A DNA stretch of 64,000 nt. Source: an uncultured Roseibium sp. Its GTDB lineage: Bacteria; Pseudomonadota; Alphaproteobacteria; Rhizobiales; Stappiaceae. The stretch is from contig NZ_OY780957.1 of NCBI RefSeq assembly GCF_963675985.1, positions 310,001 to 374,000 of the forward strand. The letters run 5' to 3'. Each line of letters starts with the position of its first letter. Within the stretch, counting starts at the first letter, position 1. Position numbers and translations under genes: made by a program. Shown here piece by piece: positions 1-8,902 of this stretch. The notes below the pieces were generated by a model. The model had not been told where the DNA came from. It did not search any database and saw only the letters and a list, made by a program, of their open reading frames with translations.

Positions 1-731
1 ACCCGGACGAAAAGAAGGGTCTGCACCCCTGGGACGGCATCACCGAGCCGAACTACGCGCTCGGGCCCAACCTGATCGGCACGAAGACCAATATCGTCAA
101 CATCGACGAGAGCGCGAAATATTCCTGGATCAAGGCGCCGCGCTGGCGCGGTCACGCGATGGAAGTCGGGCCGCTCGCCCGCTACGTCGTCGGCTACGCC
201 CAGGGCCATGAATATTTCACCGAGCAGATCAACCGGACCCTGAAGACCCTCGACGTGCCGGTCACCGCCCTGTTCTCCACCCTCGGCCGCACCGCGGCCC
301 GGGCGCTGGAATGCGAGTGGGCTGCCGAAATGCAGCGCTACTTCATGGACAAGCTGATCGCCAACATCAAGGCTGGCGACTCCGCCACCGCCAATGTGGA
401 GAAGTTCGATCCCGCAACCTGGCCGACAGAGGTCAAAGGCGTCGGCTTCACCGAAGCGCCGCGCGGCGCCTTGGCCCACTGGATCAAGATCAAGGACACC
501 AAGATCGACAACTACCAGTGCGTCGTGCCGACCACCTGGAACGGCAGCCCGCGCGACAACGACGGCAACATCGGCGCCTTCGAGGCCTCGCTCATGAACA
601 CCAAGGTGGAGCGGCCGGAAGAACCCGTCGAAATCCTGCGCACGCTGCATTCCTTCGACCCGTGCCTTGCCTGCTCCACCCATGTCATGGGTCCGGACGG
701 CGAGGAACTGGCCGACGTCAAGGTCCGTTGA
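1..731 (+). CDS. hupL: [NiFe] uptake hydrogenase large subunit HupL (3' part only)
   Basis: This is the C-terminal 242 codons of the catalytic subunit of a membrane-bound group 1 uptake hydrogenase, which oxidises H2 and passes electrons to cytochrome b. The reading frame enters at base 3 and the N-terminal half lies outside the window. The large-subunit signature RGALAHWIKI is followed by PTTWNGSPRD, and the C-terminal nickel-binding motif DPCLACSTH lies 15 residues before the stop. The tail after that His is the extension removed by the HupD protease once nickel is inserted. hupC follows, as in other hupSLC operons. Identity is certain; only the upstream part is unseen. Confidence 0.97.
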   Translation, partial: PDEKKGLHPWDGITEPNYALGPNLIGTKTNIVNIDESAKYSWIKAPRWRGHAMEVGPLARYVVGYAQGHEYFTEQINRTLKTLDVPVTALFSTLGRTAARALECEWAAEMQRYFMDKLIANIKAGDSATANVEKFDPATWPTEVKGVGFTEAPRGALAHWIKIKDTKIDNYQCVVPTTWNGSPRDNDGNIGAFEASLMNTKVERPEEPVEILRTLHSFDPCLACSTHVMGPDGEELADVKVR

Positions 732-744
732 GGGAGGAAAGATC

Positions 745-858
745 ATGTCGAACGCAATGAAAGAAGCATGCTGGTTCCCCGGCATCGCCTCGACGGAGCC
801 CGCCTCTGCGAGCCGACGTCATGGCGACCGGTGGACGGGAGGGCGCGATGACCGTTGA
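745..858 (+). CDS. Possible 37-residue peptide between hupL and hupC
   Basis: An ATG at 745 follows an unusually strong Shine-Dalgarno (AGGGAGGAAAG) just after the hupL stop. It opens a 37-codon frame beginning MSNAMKEACWF. The frame ends inside the start of hupC (overlap 848-858), which would suit translational coupling. I recognise no domain and no transmembrane segment. It may be a real small protein, a coupling leader for hupC, or a remnant of an earlier hupC start. The good ribosome site is the only positive evidence. Confidence 0.35.
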   Translation: MSNAMKEACWFPGIASTEPASASRRHGDRWTGGRDDR

Positions 859-1558
859 GACCACCGCCCACAAGGAAGAGGCCGTCTATGTCTATGAGGC
901 GCCGGTGCGCATCTGGCACTGGATCAATGCCCTGGCGATCCTCGTCCTTGGCGTCACCGGCTATCTGATCGGATCGCCGCTGCCGTCCATCCACGGCGAA
1001 CCGTCGTTCCACTTCCTGTTCGGCTGGATCCGGTTCCTGCATTTTACCGCCGGCTATATCCTGGCCGTCGGCATTCTGCTTCGGATCTACTGGGCCTTTG
1101 TCGGCAACAAGCACGCCCGACAGATCTTCCTGCCACCGGTCTGGCGGGGGAGCTTCTGGAAGGAACTCGTCCACGAGATCAAGTGGTACGCCATGATCAC
1201 CAGTGCGCCGCTGAAATACGCCGGCCACAATCCGCTCGCGACCATCGTCATGCACGTCATGTTCGTCTGGACGATCGTCTTCATGATCGTCACCGGCTTT
1301 GCGCTATACGGCGAAGGTGCGGGCATGGGATCCTGGCAGTACACGATGTTCTCGAGCTGGGTCATCCCCCTGTTCGGCCAGAGCCAGGACGTTCACACCT
1401 GGCACCACCTGGGCCTGTGGGTGATCGTGAGCTTCGTGATCGTCCACATCTATGCCGCGGTCCGCGAGGACATCATGTCCCGGCAGTCGATCATCTCGTC
1501 CATGTTCTCCGGCTGGCGAACCTTCCGGGACGACAAACCGGCGGACGATCAACACTAG
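848..1558 (+). CDS. hupC: Ni/Fe-hydrogenase b-type cytochrome subunit HupC
   Basis: A 236-residue integral membrane di-haem cytochrome b that anchors HupSL to the membrane and carries electrons from H2 to the quinone pool. The N-terminus has YEAPVRIWHWINALAI, typical of the HupC/HyaC family, with further haem-ligand candidates in FLHFTAGYIL and HTWHHLGLW; about four hydrophobic segments are visible. The ATG at 848 is preferred to an in-frame ATG at 821 because GGGAGG stands about 7 bases before it. It is the last gene of the structural operon, followed by a rho-independent terminator at 1605. Confidence 0.95.
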   Translation: MTVETTAHKEEAVYVYEAPVRIWHWINALAILVLGVTGYLIGSPLPSIHGEPSFHFLFGWIRFLHFTAGYILAVGILLRIYWAFVGNKHARQIFLPPVWRGSFWKELVHEIKWYAMITSAPLKYAGHNPLATIVMHVMFVWTIVFMIVTGFALYGEGAGMGSWQYTMFSSWVIPLFGQSQDVHTWHHLGLWVIVSFVIVHIYAAVREDIMSRQSIISSMFSGWRTFRDDKPADDQH

Positions 1559-1604
1559 GGTCGGGACCCTGGCTTCATCAAACTGTGCACATCACAGTTC
1601 ACCT

Positions 1605-1636
1605 CGGCGGGACCTGACAGGTTCCGCCGTTTTTTA
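1605..1636 (+). terminator. Rho-independent terminator after hupC
   Basis: A 10-bp stem (CGGCGGGACC pairing with GGTTCCGCCG, one G-T wobble) with a 5-base loop is followed at once by six T. It lies 47 bases after the hupC stop and separates hupSLC from the maturation operon, so hupD onward needs its own promoter. Confidence 0.85.
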
Positions 1637-1819
1637 TTCCGGATTGGAGGTTCCGCTTCCAGTCAAAAGCCTCGAGCCCGTTACAGGCTCTCCAACAGGA
1701 AGTACAGAATGGATACTTACTTTCCAATATTTTTACAAATCGGATATTTTCTAATCATATAAGTACTGCCACTTAATAAAAGACCTCATAAAAACAAGAA
1801 CATACGCGCTTCAGAAATC
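1637..1819 (+). other. AT-rich region upstream of the hupD promoter
   Basis: There is no gene between the hupC terminator and hupD. The stretch 1718-1800 is strikingly AT-rich compared with its surroundings, and an inverted repeat GAGCC-N7-GGCTC sits at 1674-1690. The layout (upstream dyad, AT-rich spacer, sigma-54 promoter) is what an enhancer-dependent promoter with DNA bending, for example by IHF, would look like. No exact IHF consensus was found, so the function is inferred. Confidence 0.4.
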
Positions 1820-1835
1820 TGGCACGGCTCTTGCG
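1820..1835 (+). promoter_or_regulatory. Sigma-54 (RpoN) promoter of the hupD-hypF operon
   Basis: TGGCACGGCTCTTGCG matches the -24/-12 consensus TGGCACG-N4-TTGCW at every fixed position except the last W, with the invariant GG and GC spaced correctly. Transcription would start near 1845, about 95 bases before the hupD start. The operon encodes HoxA/HupR with a GAFTGA sigma-54 contact loop, the expected partner of such a promoter. Confidence 0.85.
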
Positions 1836-1941
1836 AACCAAAATCCAACCCGCACACCGATAAAGCACTCGGAATACGCGGCGGGACTGAGAATTGCATC
1901 GCCCCTTGAAGGGAAGCGATTGCAAGAGGGAGGAATGCATT

Positions 1942-2643
1942 GTGACGTCTGACGCACCGGCCGTGCTCGTGCTCGGCATTGGCAACCTGCTGTGGGCCGA
2001 CGAAGGTTTCGGCGTTCGCGCGGTCGAGGAATTTCATCGCCGCTTTGAGACCTCCGAGAATGTCCGCGTCATGGACGGCGGCACGCAAGGGGTCTATCTC
2101 GTCCAGCACATCCGCGACGCCGACATTCTGATCGTCTTCGACGCGGTCGACTACGGCCTGCCGCCTGGAACATTGAAGCGGGTGGAAGGGTCGGAAGTGC
2201 CGAAATTCCTCGGCGCCAAGAAGATTTCCCTGCACCAGACCGGTTTTCAGGAAGTGCTCGCCATGGCGGAAATGCTGGGCGACTACCCCGACCATCTGCT
2301 GCTCATCGGCGTCCAGCCGGTGGAATTGGAGGATTACGGCGGCAGTCTCAGGCCCGCGGTCAAGGCGCAGATCGACCCTGCCATCGATCTTGCCCTTGCC
2401 TTCCTGAAGGAACACGGCGTTTCCGTTTCCCCGCGCGGCCGCCCGCTCGGCGAAGACGACACCATCGCCTCCCTGGAAATGACCCTCGGCCGCTACGAGA
2501 CAGGCCGCCCGGATGAAACTCTGGCCGTCCGTCACGGCGACAGCCGTGTGATCGCCGATGACCGTTGGCGCGGACCGGAGGACTTCGAGGCGGAAATGGA
2601 GCAGCTCGTCAACACCACCGCGGGGTCGAACGGATGTGCATAG
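1942..2643 (+). CDS. hupD: Hydrogenase maturation endopeptidase HupD
   Basis: Cleaves the C-terminal tail of HupL after nickel insertion, in the cytoplasm. The N-terminal GIGNLLWADEGFGVR block and the DGGTQG motif define the HycI/HupD (M52) family. By alignment from memory with HybD, the nickel-sensing residues would be E21, D67 and H98. The start is GTG 1942 with GAGGGAGGA 8 bases upstream; a longer TTG-initiated frame at 1894 lacks such a site. At 233 residues it is slightly longer than usual because of an extended C-terminus. It is the first gene of the sigma-54 operon, and the end overlaps hupF by 10 bases. Confidence 0.95.
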   Translation: MTSDAPAVLVLGIGNLLWADEGFGVRAVEEFHRRFETSENVRVMDGGTQGVYLVQHIRDADILIVFDAVDYGLPPGTLKRVEGSEVPKFLGAKKISLHQTGFQEVLAMAEMLGDYPDHLLLIGVQPVELEDYGGSLRPAVKAQIDPAIDLALAFLKEHGVSVSPRGRPLGEDDTIASLEMTLGRYETGRPDETLAVRHGDSRVIADDRWRGPEDFEAEMEQLVNTTAGSNGCA

Positions 2644-2954
2644 GCGTCCCGATGCAGGTGCTTTCCGTTTCCGGGCTGACCGCCCGGTGCCGGAGCCGGA
2701 CGGCGGAACAGGACATCGACCTGAGCCTTGTCGGCGAGGTCGCGCCGGGCACGTGGCTGATGGTGTTTCTGGGCGCCGCCCGCGAGGTTCTCACCGAGGA
2801 AGCGGCCAGGCAGTCGGCCGACGCACTCGAAGCACTGGAAATGGCCATGCGTGGCGAGACGGATTTCGAGCATCTCTTCGCCGACCTGATCGACCGGGAA
2901 CCGACCCTGCCCGACTTCCTTCAGCCTGCCGGCGCCAAACCCTCCAACCCTTGA
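2634..2954 (+). CDS. hupF: HypC-family hydrogenase chaperone HupF
   Basis: A 106-residue HypC paralogue thought to stabilise HupL during maturation, notably in the presence of oxygen in rhizobia. It starts MCIGVPMQV with the Cys2 that HypC-family proteins use to hold the Fe(CN)2CO group or the large subunit. Unlike HypC (84 residues here) it has an extra C-terminal segment, typical of HupF. The ATG lies inside the end of hupD, giving a 10-base overlap and probable translational coupling. Confidence 0.93.
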   Translation: MCIGVPMQVLSVSGLTARCRSRTAEQDIDLSLVGEVAPGTWLMVFLGAAREVLTEEAARQSADALEALEMAMRGETDFEHLFADLIDREPTLPDFLQPAGAKPSNP

Positions 2955-2964
2955 GGCAAGACCC

Positions 2965-3399
2965 ATGTTCTCACCGCTTTTGCAATCGATCATCGACCGG
3001 GAAGGCTATACCGTCGTCACCCATGACACCCTGGACGAGATGGCCCAGACCCATGACTTCGTCATGCTGTTTTTTGCCGGCGACGCGGCGCGTCTCGCTG
3101 AAAGCAACGATGTCGCCGTCGTCCTGCCGGAACTCGACAAGGCGCTCGGCGGGAATGTCACGCCCCTGATCGTCTCCAGAGACAGCGAGCGGGAGTTGCA
3201 GCGCCGCTATCTCTTCAATGCCTTTCCGGCAATCGTGTTCCTGCGCCGGGGCGACTATCTCGGCGTCCTTCAGGGCATTCTCGACTGGGCCGACTACCAG
3301 GTTCAGATCCCGGAAATTCTTTCGCGCGATCCGAGTGCCCCGCCGCCGTTCAAATTCCCTGACGGCTGCGGCGTGGCACCCGAAGGCCTGACGCACTGA
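2965..3399 (+). CDS. hupG: Hydrogenase accessory protein HupG (HyaE/HoxO family)
   Basis: A 144-residue protein of the HyaE/HupG/HoxO family, which has a thioredoxin-like fold. Family members act as chaperones for the small subunit and its Tat signal peptide. There is no CxxC motif (the only Cys is near the C-terminus), consistent with a chaperone and not a redox thioredoxin. The NAFPAIVFLRRGDYLG segment is characteristic. It lies 10 bases after hupF and before hupH, the usual order. Confidence 0.9.
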   Translation: MFSPLLQSIIDREGYTVVTHDTLDEMAQTHDFVMLFFAGDAARLAESNDVAVVLPELDKALGGNVTPLIVSRDSERELQRRYLFNAFPAIVFLRRGDYLGVLQGILDWADYQVQIPEILSRDPSAPPPFKFPDGCGVAPEGLTH

Positions 3400-3441
3400 T
3401 TTGCGGGCACACCGAATTTTGTTTGAGGGAGAGGACGGAAA

Positions 3442-4287
3442 ATGAGCAATCCAATCGGATCGATGGTCGGGCCGGGAAGTCAGCCGGCGGACGAGGACGG
3501 TGGCGTCCTGGACTACATGTCCATGCCGTCCGGCATGATGACCTTTTCAACTCCGAACCTGCCGGAGGCCGAGGACGCGGAAGATCTCGCAACCGGCAAG
3601 GCTGCTCTGGAGGACTTGCTGCAACTGCTCGAGGGCTATGATCCATTCGCCGCGGCCGGCCGCGCGGATTTCAGCAAGCTGGATGCCGCCAATCTCGAAC
3701 TGGTCAACCAGGTGCTTGGCGAGGGCGAGGTATCGGTGATCGGCGGCGCGGCGCTGCAGGCACAGGAATCCGTCCTAGCTGGCGTCTGGCGGGTCCGTGA
3801 AGCCGATGCGGACGGCAGGCTCGTCGCCGATTATGCGGAAGTGTCGCCCTTTCCCGAGGCCGTTCTGACGAAAGCCTTCGACGGAGCCCAGGCGCAGATT
3901 ACGATGCCCGACCGCTTCGGCCCCAATATCTTCAACGCACCGCCGCTGCTGCCGGAAATCAACGACTATGTCGCCCGCTCCGACGAGGCGGCCCTGCCCC
4001 ACGTCATCAACCTGTCGCTGCTGCCGCATACGGAAGAGGATCTCGGCCTTCTCAACGATCTTCTCGGCCGGGGCGAAATCACGATCCTGTCGCGCGGCTA
4101 CGGCAACTGCCGGATCACGGCGACAGCCACGAAGAACGCATGGTGGGTCCAGTTCTACAACTCTCAGGACACGCTGATCCTGAACACGATCGAGATCTGC
4201 CGCATTCCGGAAGTGGCCTGCGCCGCGCCCGAGGACATCGCCGACTCCGCCGACCGCCTGAACGAAATTCTTGAGGTTTACCGATGA
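3442..4287 (+). CDS. hupH: Hydrogenase expression/formation protein HupH
   Basis: A 281-residue HupH/HyaF-family protein needed for assembly of active uptake hydrogenase, probably at the stage of small-subunit handling with HupG and HupI. The C-terminal half carries the family block LGRGEITILSRGYGNCRITAT and the NTIEICRIPEVACAAPED ending. The start ATG 3442 is preceded by GAGGGAGAGG. The stop overlaps the rubredoxin gene by ATGA. The precise biochemical function of the family is not settled. Confidence 0.92.
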   Translation: MSNPIGSMVGPGSQPADEDGGVLDYMSMPSGMMTFSTPNLPEAEDAEDLATGKAALEDLLQLLEGYDPFAAAGRADFSKLDAANLELVNQVLGEGEVSVIGGAALQAQESVLAGVWRVREADADGRLVADYAEVSPFPEAVLTKAFDGAQAQITMPDRFGPNIFNAPPLLPEINDYVARSDEAALPHVINLSLLPHTEEDLGLLNDLLGRGEITILSRGYGNCRITATATKNAWWVQFYNSQDTLILNTIEICRIPEVACAAPEDIADSADRLNEILEVYR

Positions 4288-4508
4288 CAGGCGGCTTTTT
4301 CGCAGGCTCCTACGGCGGCGACGCCAGCAAGATCGGGCCGAAGACGAAGCTCGAATGCAAGATCTGCTGGCACGTCTATGACCCGGTTGAAGGCGACGAC
4401 TACTGGCAGATCCCGGCGGGCACGCCGTTCGCCGCCCTGCCGGATCACTGGACCTGTCCGGAATGCGATGCCGGCAAGGACGGCTTCATGGTGATCGGGG
4501 AAAACTGA
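4284..4508 (+). CDS. hupI: Rubredoxin HupI
   Basis: A 74-residue rubredoxin with the four iron-ligand cysteines C25, C28 (CKIC) and C58, C61 (CPEC) and the conserved DHWTCPECDAGKDGF stretch. Compared with ordinary rubredoxins it has about 20 extra N-terminal residues, as hydrogenase-linked HupI/HoxR proteins do. In R. leguminosarum and Ralstonia such rubredoxins help maintain or assemble the small-subunit Fe-S clusters under air. It is tightly packed between hupH and hupJ. Confidence 0.95.
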   Translation: MTGGFFAGSYGGDASKIGPKTKLECKICWHVYDPVEGDDYWQIPAGTPFAALPDHWTCPECDAGKDGFMVIGEN

Positions 4509-4509
4509 C

Positions 4510-5106
4510 ATGACGGATGCCGCAGCCATCGCCGAACGTCTGGAAACCTGCTTCCGGCAGGTGCACACCGAACGCATGGACGGGGTTCCGATCCTCAACG
4601 AGGCGCTGGCGGTGCGCGCTGTCGGAACGCAAACCTGGAACGGCTTCTGGCTGAGCATCCTGATCACCCCCTGGTTCATCAACGTGGTGCTGTTGCCGCA
4701 GGAACCGGACGGCGAGGCGATCCGCACCGGCGAAAAACGGATGTTCGGCTTTCCGGCCGGATCCTTCGAATTCATCCGCGGCCATGAGGACCATCTCGGC
4801 CCCTTCTGGATGTGCTCGCTGTTCTCGCCCGTCTTCGAGTTTACGGACATGGAAACGGCTGAAGCCGCCGCCGAGGCGGCACTGACGGAATTGTTCGAAG
4901 CCGAGGAAGAAAACACCGAAGCCGACCGCGATATGCGAAAGATCTGGCGCGGTGAATGGCCGGATGCCGAAACCGACGCCCAAGAGGAGATCAAAGCGGA
5001 CGCCGAACCTGTCGCAGCCCTGGAAGATGAAGACCAAGCCGCCGCGCCATCCGCCTTCAGCCGGCGCGGCCTTTTGACCGGAAAACTCCGGGAGACGAAC
5101 TTGTGA
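4510..5106 (+). CDS. hupJ: [NiFe]-hydrogenase assembly chaperone HupJ (HybE family)
   Basis: A 198-residue HybE/HupJ-family protein. The family core WNGFWLSILITPWFINVVLLP and FPAGSFEFI is clear at residues about 35-85. Family members bind the Tat signal of the small subunit and prevent export before the large subunit is ready. After residue about 130 the sequence is acidic and low-complexity (many E, D and A), a variable tail. It overlaps hupK by four bases (GTGA). Confidence 0.9.
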   Translation: MTDAAAIAERLETCFRQVHTERMDGVPILNEALAVRAVGTQTWNGFWLSILITPWFINVVLLPQEPDGEAIRTGEKRMFGFPAGSFEFIRGHEDHLGPFWMCSLFSPVFEFTDMETAEAAAEAALTELFEAEEENTEADRDMRKIWRGEWPDAETDAQEEIKADAEPVAALEDEDQAAAPSAFSRRGLLTGKLRETNL

Positions 5107-6224
5107 GCACCGAAGGGAAAGTCCTGATCGAGCTGCCGTCCAAGCCCGGTGCACCGGTAGGCGTGACCTTCCGGCCACCCGCCGATGTCACACGTCTCTT
5201 CATCGGCAAGACACCGGATGAGGTGCTGACGCTCGTGCCCGCGCTTCACGGGGTTTGCGCGACCGCCCAGACCCATGCCTCGGTTCTGGCCCTGGAAGGC
5301 GCGCTCGATATAATGGTGACTGACGAGACGGCCCGCGCACGGCAGGCGTTGACGATGATGGAGTGTCTGCGGGAACATGGACTTCGGGCAATCATGGACT
5401 GGCCAAGGCTCATGGGAGAGACGGCGGACAATTTGGCGGCACGGCAGGCAATGACCTTCCTGCCGAGGTTTCAAGCCGCGCTTTCGGGAGCATCGGCGCC
5501 TTTTTCTGTCGGGGCGAAGGTATCGATGACCATGGAGCCGCTGAACAGCGTCATAGCGGAAGTCTCGGAATTCCTGAAGACGACCGTCTTCGGCGAGCCG
5601 CTCCAGGGCTGGCTGTCGCGCCGTGGCCAGGACGCGCTCCGCGACTGGGCGGAAAGCGCGAAAACCGCGGCTGGCCGTTTCATCTCATGGTTGTTTGCGA
5701 CCGACCGCTTCGCCGTTGCCGCCTTCCCACCGGTCCGTCTTCCGGAGTTCGACCCCGGCACTCTGCCGGTCTGGCTTTCAAGTGAGAACCATAACGGAAT
5801 GGCGGAAACGACATCCTACATCCGTCGCGCCGGCGATCCGCTTCTGGCCGGTCTCGGCACGCCGGGCCTCGGTGTCCGCTTTGCTGCCCGCCTAGTCGAA
5901 CTGGCGCGGCTTCCGGGCGAAATCCTCGCCGTCCTGGCCGGTGAAAGTCAGCCCCCGTCGGCAATCCGGGACGAATCCTGCTGGGGATATGGTACGGTGG
6001 ACGCCGCCCGAGGCCTGTTGGTCCATACCGCGACAGTCGAGGCGGGCCGTGTGTCCGCCTATCGGATACTGCCGCCGACAGGCCGGAATTTCGCCACCCA
6101 CGGCATCGCCGCCCGCTGCCTGGATGATCTGCGTGCCGCGAACGAAGACGAACGACGCTTGCGCGCCGACCTGGTCGTCAACGCCATCGACCCCTGCGTC
6201 GCCTATGAAGTGAGGGCAGGCTGA
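5103..6224 (+). CDS. hupK: Hydrogenase expression/formation protein HupK
   Basis: A 373-residue HupK, a maturation scaffold distantly related to the large subunit itself. The relationship can be read here: the segment DAARGLLVHTATVEAGRVSAY parallels the RGxLxHW region of HupL, and the C-terminus ends NAIDPCVAYEV, a decayed DPCxxC motif with the second Cys lost. It starts with GTG 5103, overlapping hupJ, and its stop overlaps hypA by one base. It probably helps load the Fe-cyanide cofactor into HupL, as proposed for rhizobial HupK. Confidence 0.88.
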   Translation: MSTEGKVLIELPSKPGAPVGVTFRPPADVTRLFIGKTPDEVLTLVPALHGVCATAQTHASVLALEGALDIMVTDETARARQALTMMECLREHGLRAIMDWPRLMGETADNLAARQAMTFLPRFQAALSGASAPFSVGAKVSMTMEPLNSVIAEVSEFLKTTVFGEPLQGWLSRRGQDALRDWAESAKTAAGRFISWLFATDRFAVAAFPPVRLPEFDPGTLPVWLSSENHNGMAETTSYIRRAGDPLLAGLGTPGLGVRFAARLVELARLPGEILAVLAGESQPPSAIRDESCWGYGTVDAARGLLVHTATVEAGRVSAYRILPPTGRNFATHGIAARCLDDLRAANEDERRLRADLVVNAIDPCVAYEVRAG

Positions 6225-6565
6225 TGCACGAAATGTCAATTTGCGAGAGCATCCTGGGTCTCCTGCGGGACCAGGCGCAGTCGCAGAATTTCTCGAAGGT
6301 GGAGCGGGTCTGCCTGGAGATCGGGCCCTTGTCCGGCGTGGAGATCGAGGCGTTGAAATTCGGGTTCGACGTGGTCATGCGCGACACGCTGGCCGACGGC
6401 GCCCGGCTGGAAATTATCGAAACGGCGGGGACGGCCTGGTGTATGCCCTGCGGGCACAGCGTTACGATCGAACAGCGTTTCGATGCCTGCCCCGACTGCG
6501 GCTCGCACCAGTTGCAGGTGACGGGCGGCGAGGAACTTCGGATCAAGGAACTGGAGGTCAACTGA
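6224..6565 (+). CDS. hypA: Hydrogenase nickel incorporation protein HypA
   Basis: A 113-residue nickel metallochaperone that works with HypB to insert Ni into the large subunit. MHEMS at the start carries the nickel ligand His2. The zinc site is C73, C76, C89 and C92 (CMPC and CPDC). Length and motifs are standard. It overlaps hypB by one base (TGATG). Confidence 0.97.
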   Translation: MHEMSICESILGLLRDQAQSQNFSKVERVCLEIGPLSGVEIEALKFGFDVVMRDTLADGARLEIIETAGTAWCMPCGHSVTIEQRFDACPDCGSHQLQVTGGEELRIKELEVN

Positions 6566-7491
6566 TGTGTACGGTTTGCGGCTGCGGCGAAGGCGAGGTT
6601 CGCATCGAGGGCAAGGAGCATGGCCACCAGCACGGCTCTGATCATGGTCACGCCCATGACCACACCCACGACCACCCCCATGACCATCATCACCATCATG
6701 ATGGGCATGACAGTCACCACCATCATCATGACCATTCGCATGATCATGGCGCGCATCACTATGGCGAAGGCCCGGCAGGCACCTCTGTGCCCGGCATGAG
6801 CCAAACGCGGTTGATCCAGTTGGAACAGGACATCCTGTCGAAGAACAACGGTTATGCGGCCCAAAACCGGCAGCTCTTTGCCGACCGCGGTATTCTTGCG
6901 CTCAATCTTGTTTCCAGCCCCGGCTCCGGCAAGACGACGCTTCTGGTGAAGACCATCGAAATGCTGGCGGGCCGGCTGAAACCTTATGTCATCGAAGGCG
7001 ACCAGCAGACCTCGGCCGATGCGGACCGGATCCGCGCCACCGGCGCGCCGGCGATCCAGGTCAACACCGGCAAGGGCTGCCATCTCGACGGCCACATGGT
7101 CGGCCACGCCCTGGAGCATCTGGCACCGGCCGACGGCAGCGTCGTCTTCATCGAGAATGTCGGCAACCTGGTCTGCCCCGCCGCTTTCGATCTCGGCGAA
7201 GCCCACAAGGTGGCGATCCTGTCGGTGACCGAAGGCGAGGACAAGCCACTGAAATACCCGGACATGTTCGCCGCCAGCGACCTGGTGCTTCTGAACAAGA
7301 CCGACCTGCTGCCCCATCTCGATTTCGATGTGGAAGCGGCGATTGCCAACGCCCGAAAGGTCAATCCGGCGATCAAGGTGCTGCAGGTCTCCGCCCGCAC
7401 GGGCGAAGGCATGGCCGGCTGGTGCGCCTGGATCGAGGCCGCACGCGCCATGCAGCTGGCCGGCCATCCGGCCGGCGCGGCCGCAGAATAA
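6565..7491 (+). CDS. hypB: Hydrogenase nickel incorporation GTPase HypB with His-rich nickel-storage region
   Basis: A 308-residue GTPase supplying nickel for hydrogenase assembly. The N-terminus MCTVCGCGEG contains the high-affinity nickel motif. Residues 19-65 hold 26 histidines alternating with Asp, Gly and Ser, a nickel storage tract as in Bradyrhizobium and Rhizobium HypB. The G-domain has a P-loop SSPGSGKTT at about 117-125, a NKTDLLP specificity motif, and the metal site region TGKGCHLDG. The His codons mix CAT and CAC, so the tract is not a simple DNA repeat. Confidence 0.97.
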   Translation: MCTVCGCGEGEVRIEGKEHGHQHGSDHGHAHDHTHDHPHDHHHHHDGHDSHHHHHDHSHDHGAHHYGEGPAGTSVPGMSQTRLIQLEQDILSKNNGYAAQNRQLFADRGILALNLVSSPGSGKTTLLVKTIEMLAGRLKPYVIEGDQQTSADADRIRATGAPAIQVNTGKGCHLDGHMVGHALEHLAPADGSVVFIENVGNLVCPAAFDLGEAHKVAILSVTEGEDKPLKYPDMFAASDLVLLNKTDLLPHLDFDVEAAIANARKVNPAIKVLQVSARTGEGMAGWCAWIEAARAMQLAGHPAGAAAE

Positions 7492-7502
7492 GGGAGAGCG
7501 AT

Positions 7503-7753
7503 ATGTGCCTGGCAATCCCGGCAAGGGTGGTTGAACTGGAAGACGGCGACATTGCTGTCGTCGCGCTCGAAGGGGTGAAGAAGCGGATCTCCATTGCCCT
7601 CGTGGAGGACATTGCAATCGGCGACTATGTCCTCATCCACGTCGGCTACGCGCTGCACAAGGTCAGCCCGGAAGAAGCCGCGCGGACGCTGGAACTGATG
7701 GCGGAGGCCGGCGTGCTTTCGGTAGAACTCGCTGAAATCGGGGAGAGCGCGGC

Positions 7754-7757
<4 letters not shown>
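7503..7757 (+). CDS. hypC: Hydrogenase chaperone HypC
   Basis: An 84-residue HypC beginning MCLAIPARVV; Cys2 (after Met removal) carries the Fe(CN)2CO precursor with HypD and delivers it to the apo large subunit. It is the second HypC-family gene in the locus, shorter than HupF. A ribosome site (AGGGAGAGC) precedes the ATG, and its stop overlaps hypD by ATGA. Confidence 0.96.

Positions 7758-8898
<1,141 letters not shown>

Positions 8899-8902
<4 letters not shown>

Noticed and set aside
6622..6762. CAT/CAC-rich stretch in hypB considered as a DNA tandem repeat
   Set aside because: The codons vary and the His-rich tract is a known nickel-binding feature of rhizobial HypB; it is protein-level, not a DNA repeat element.
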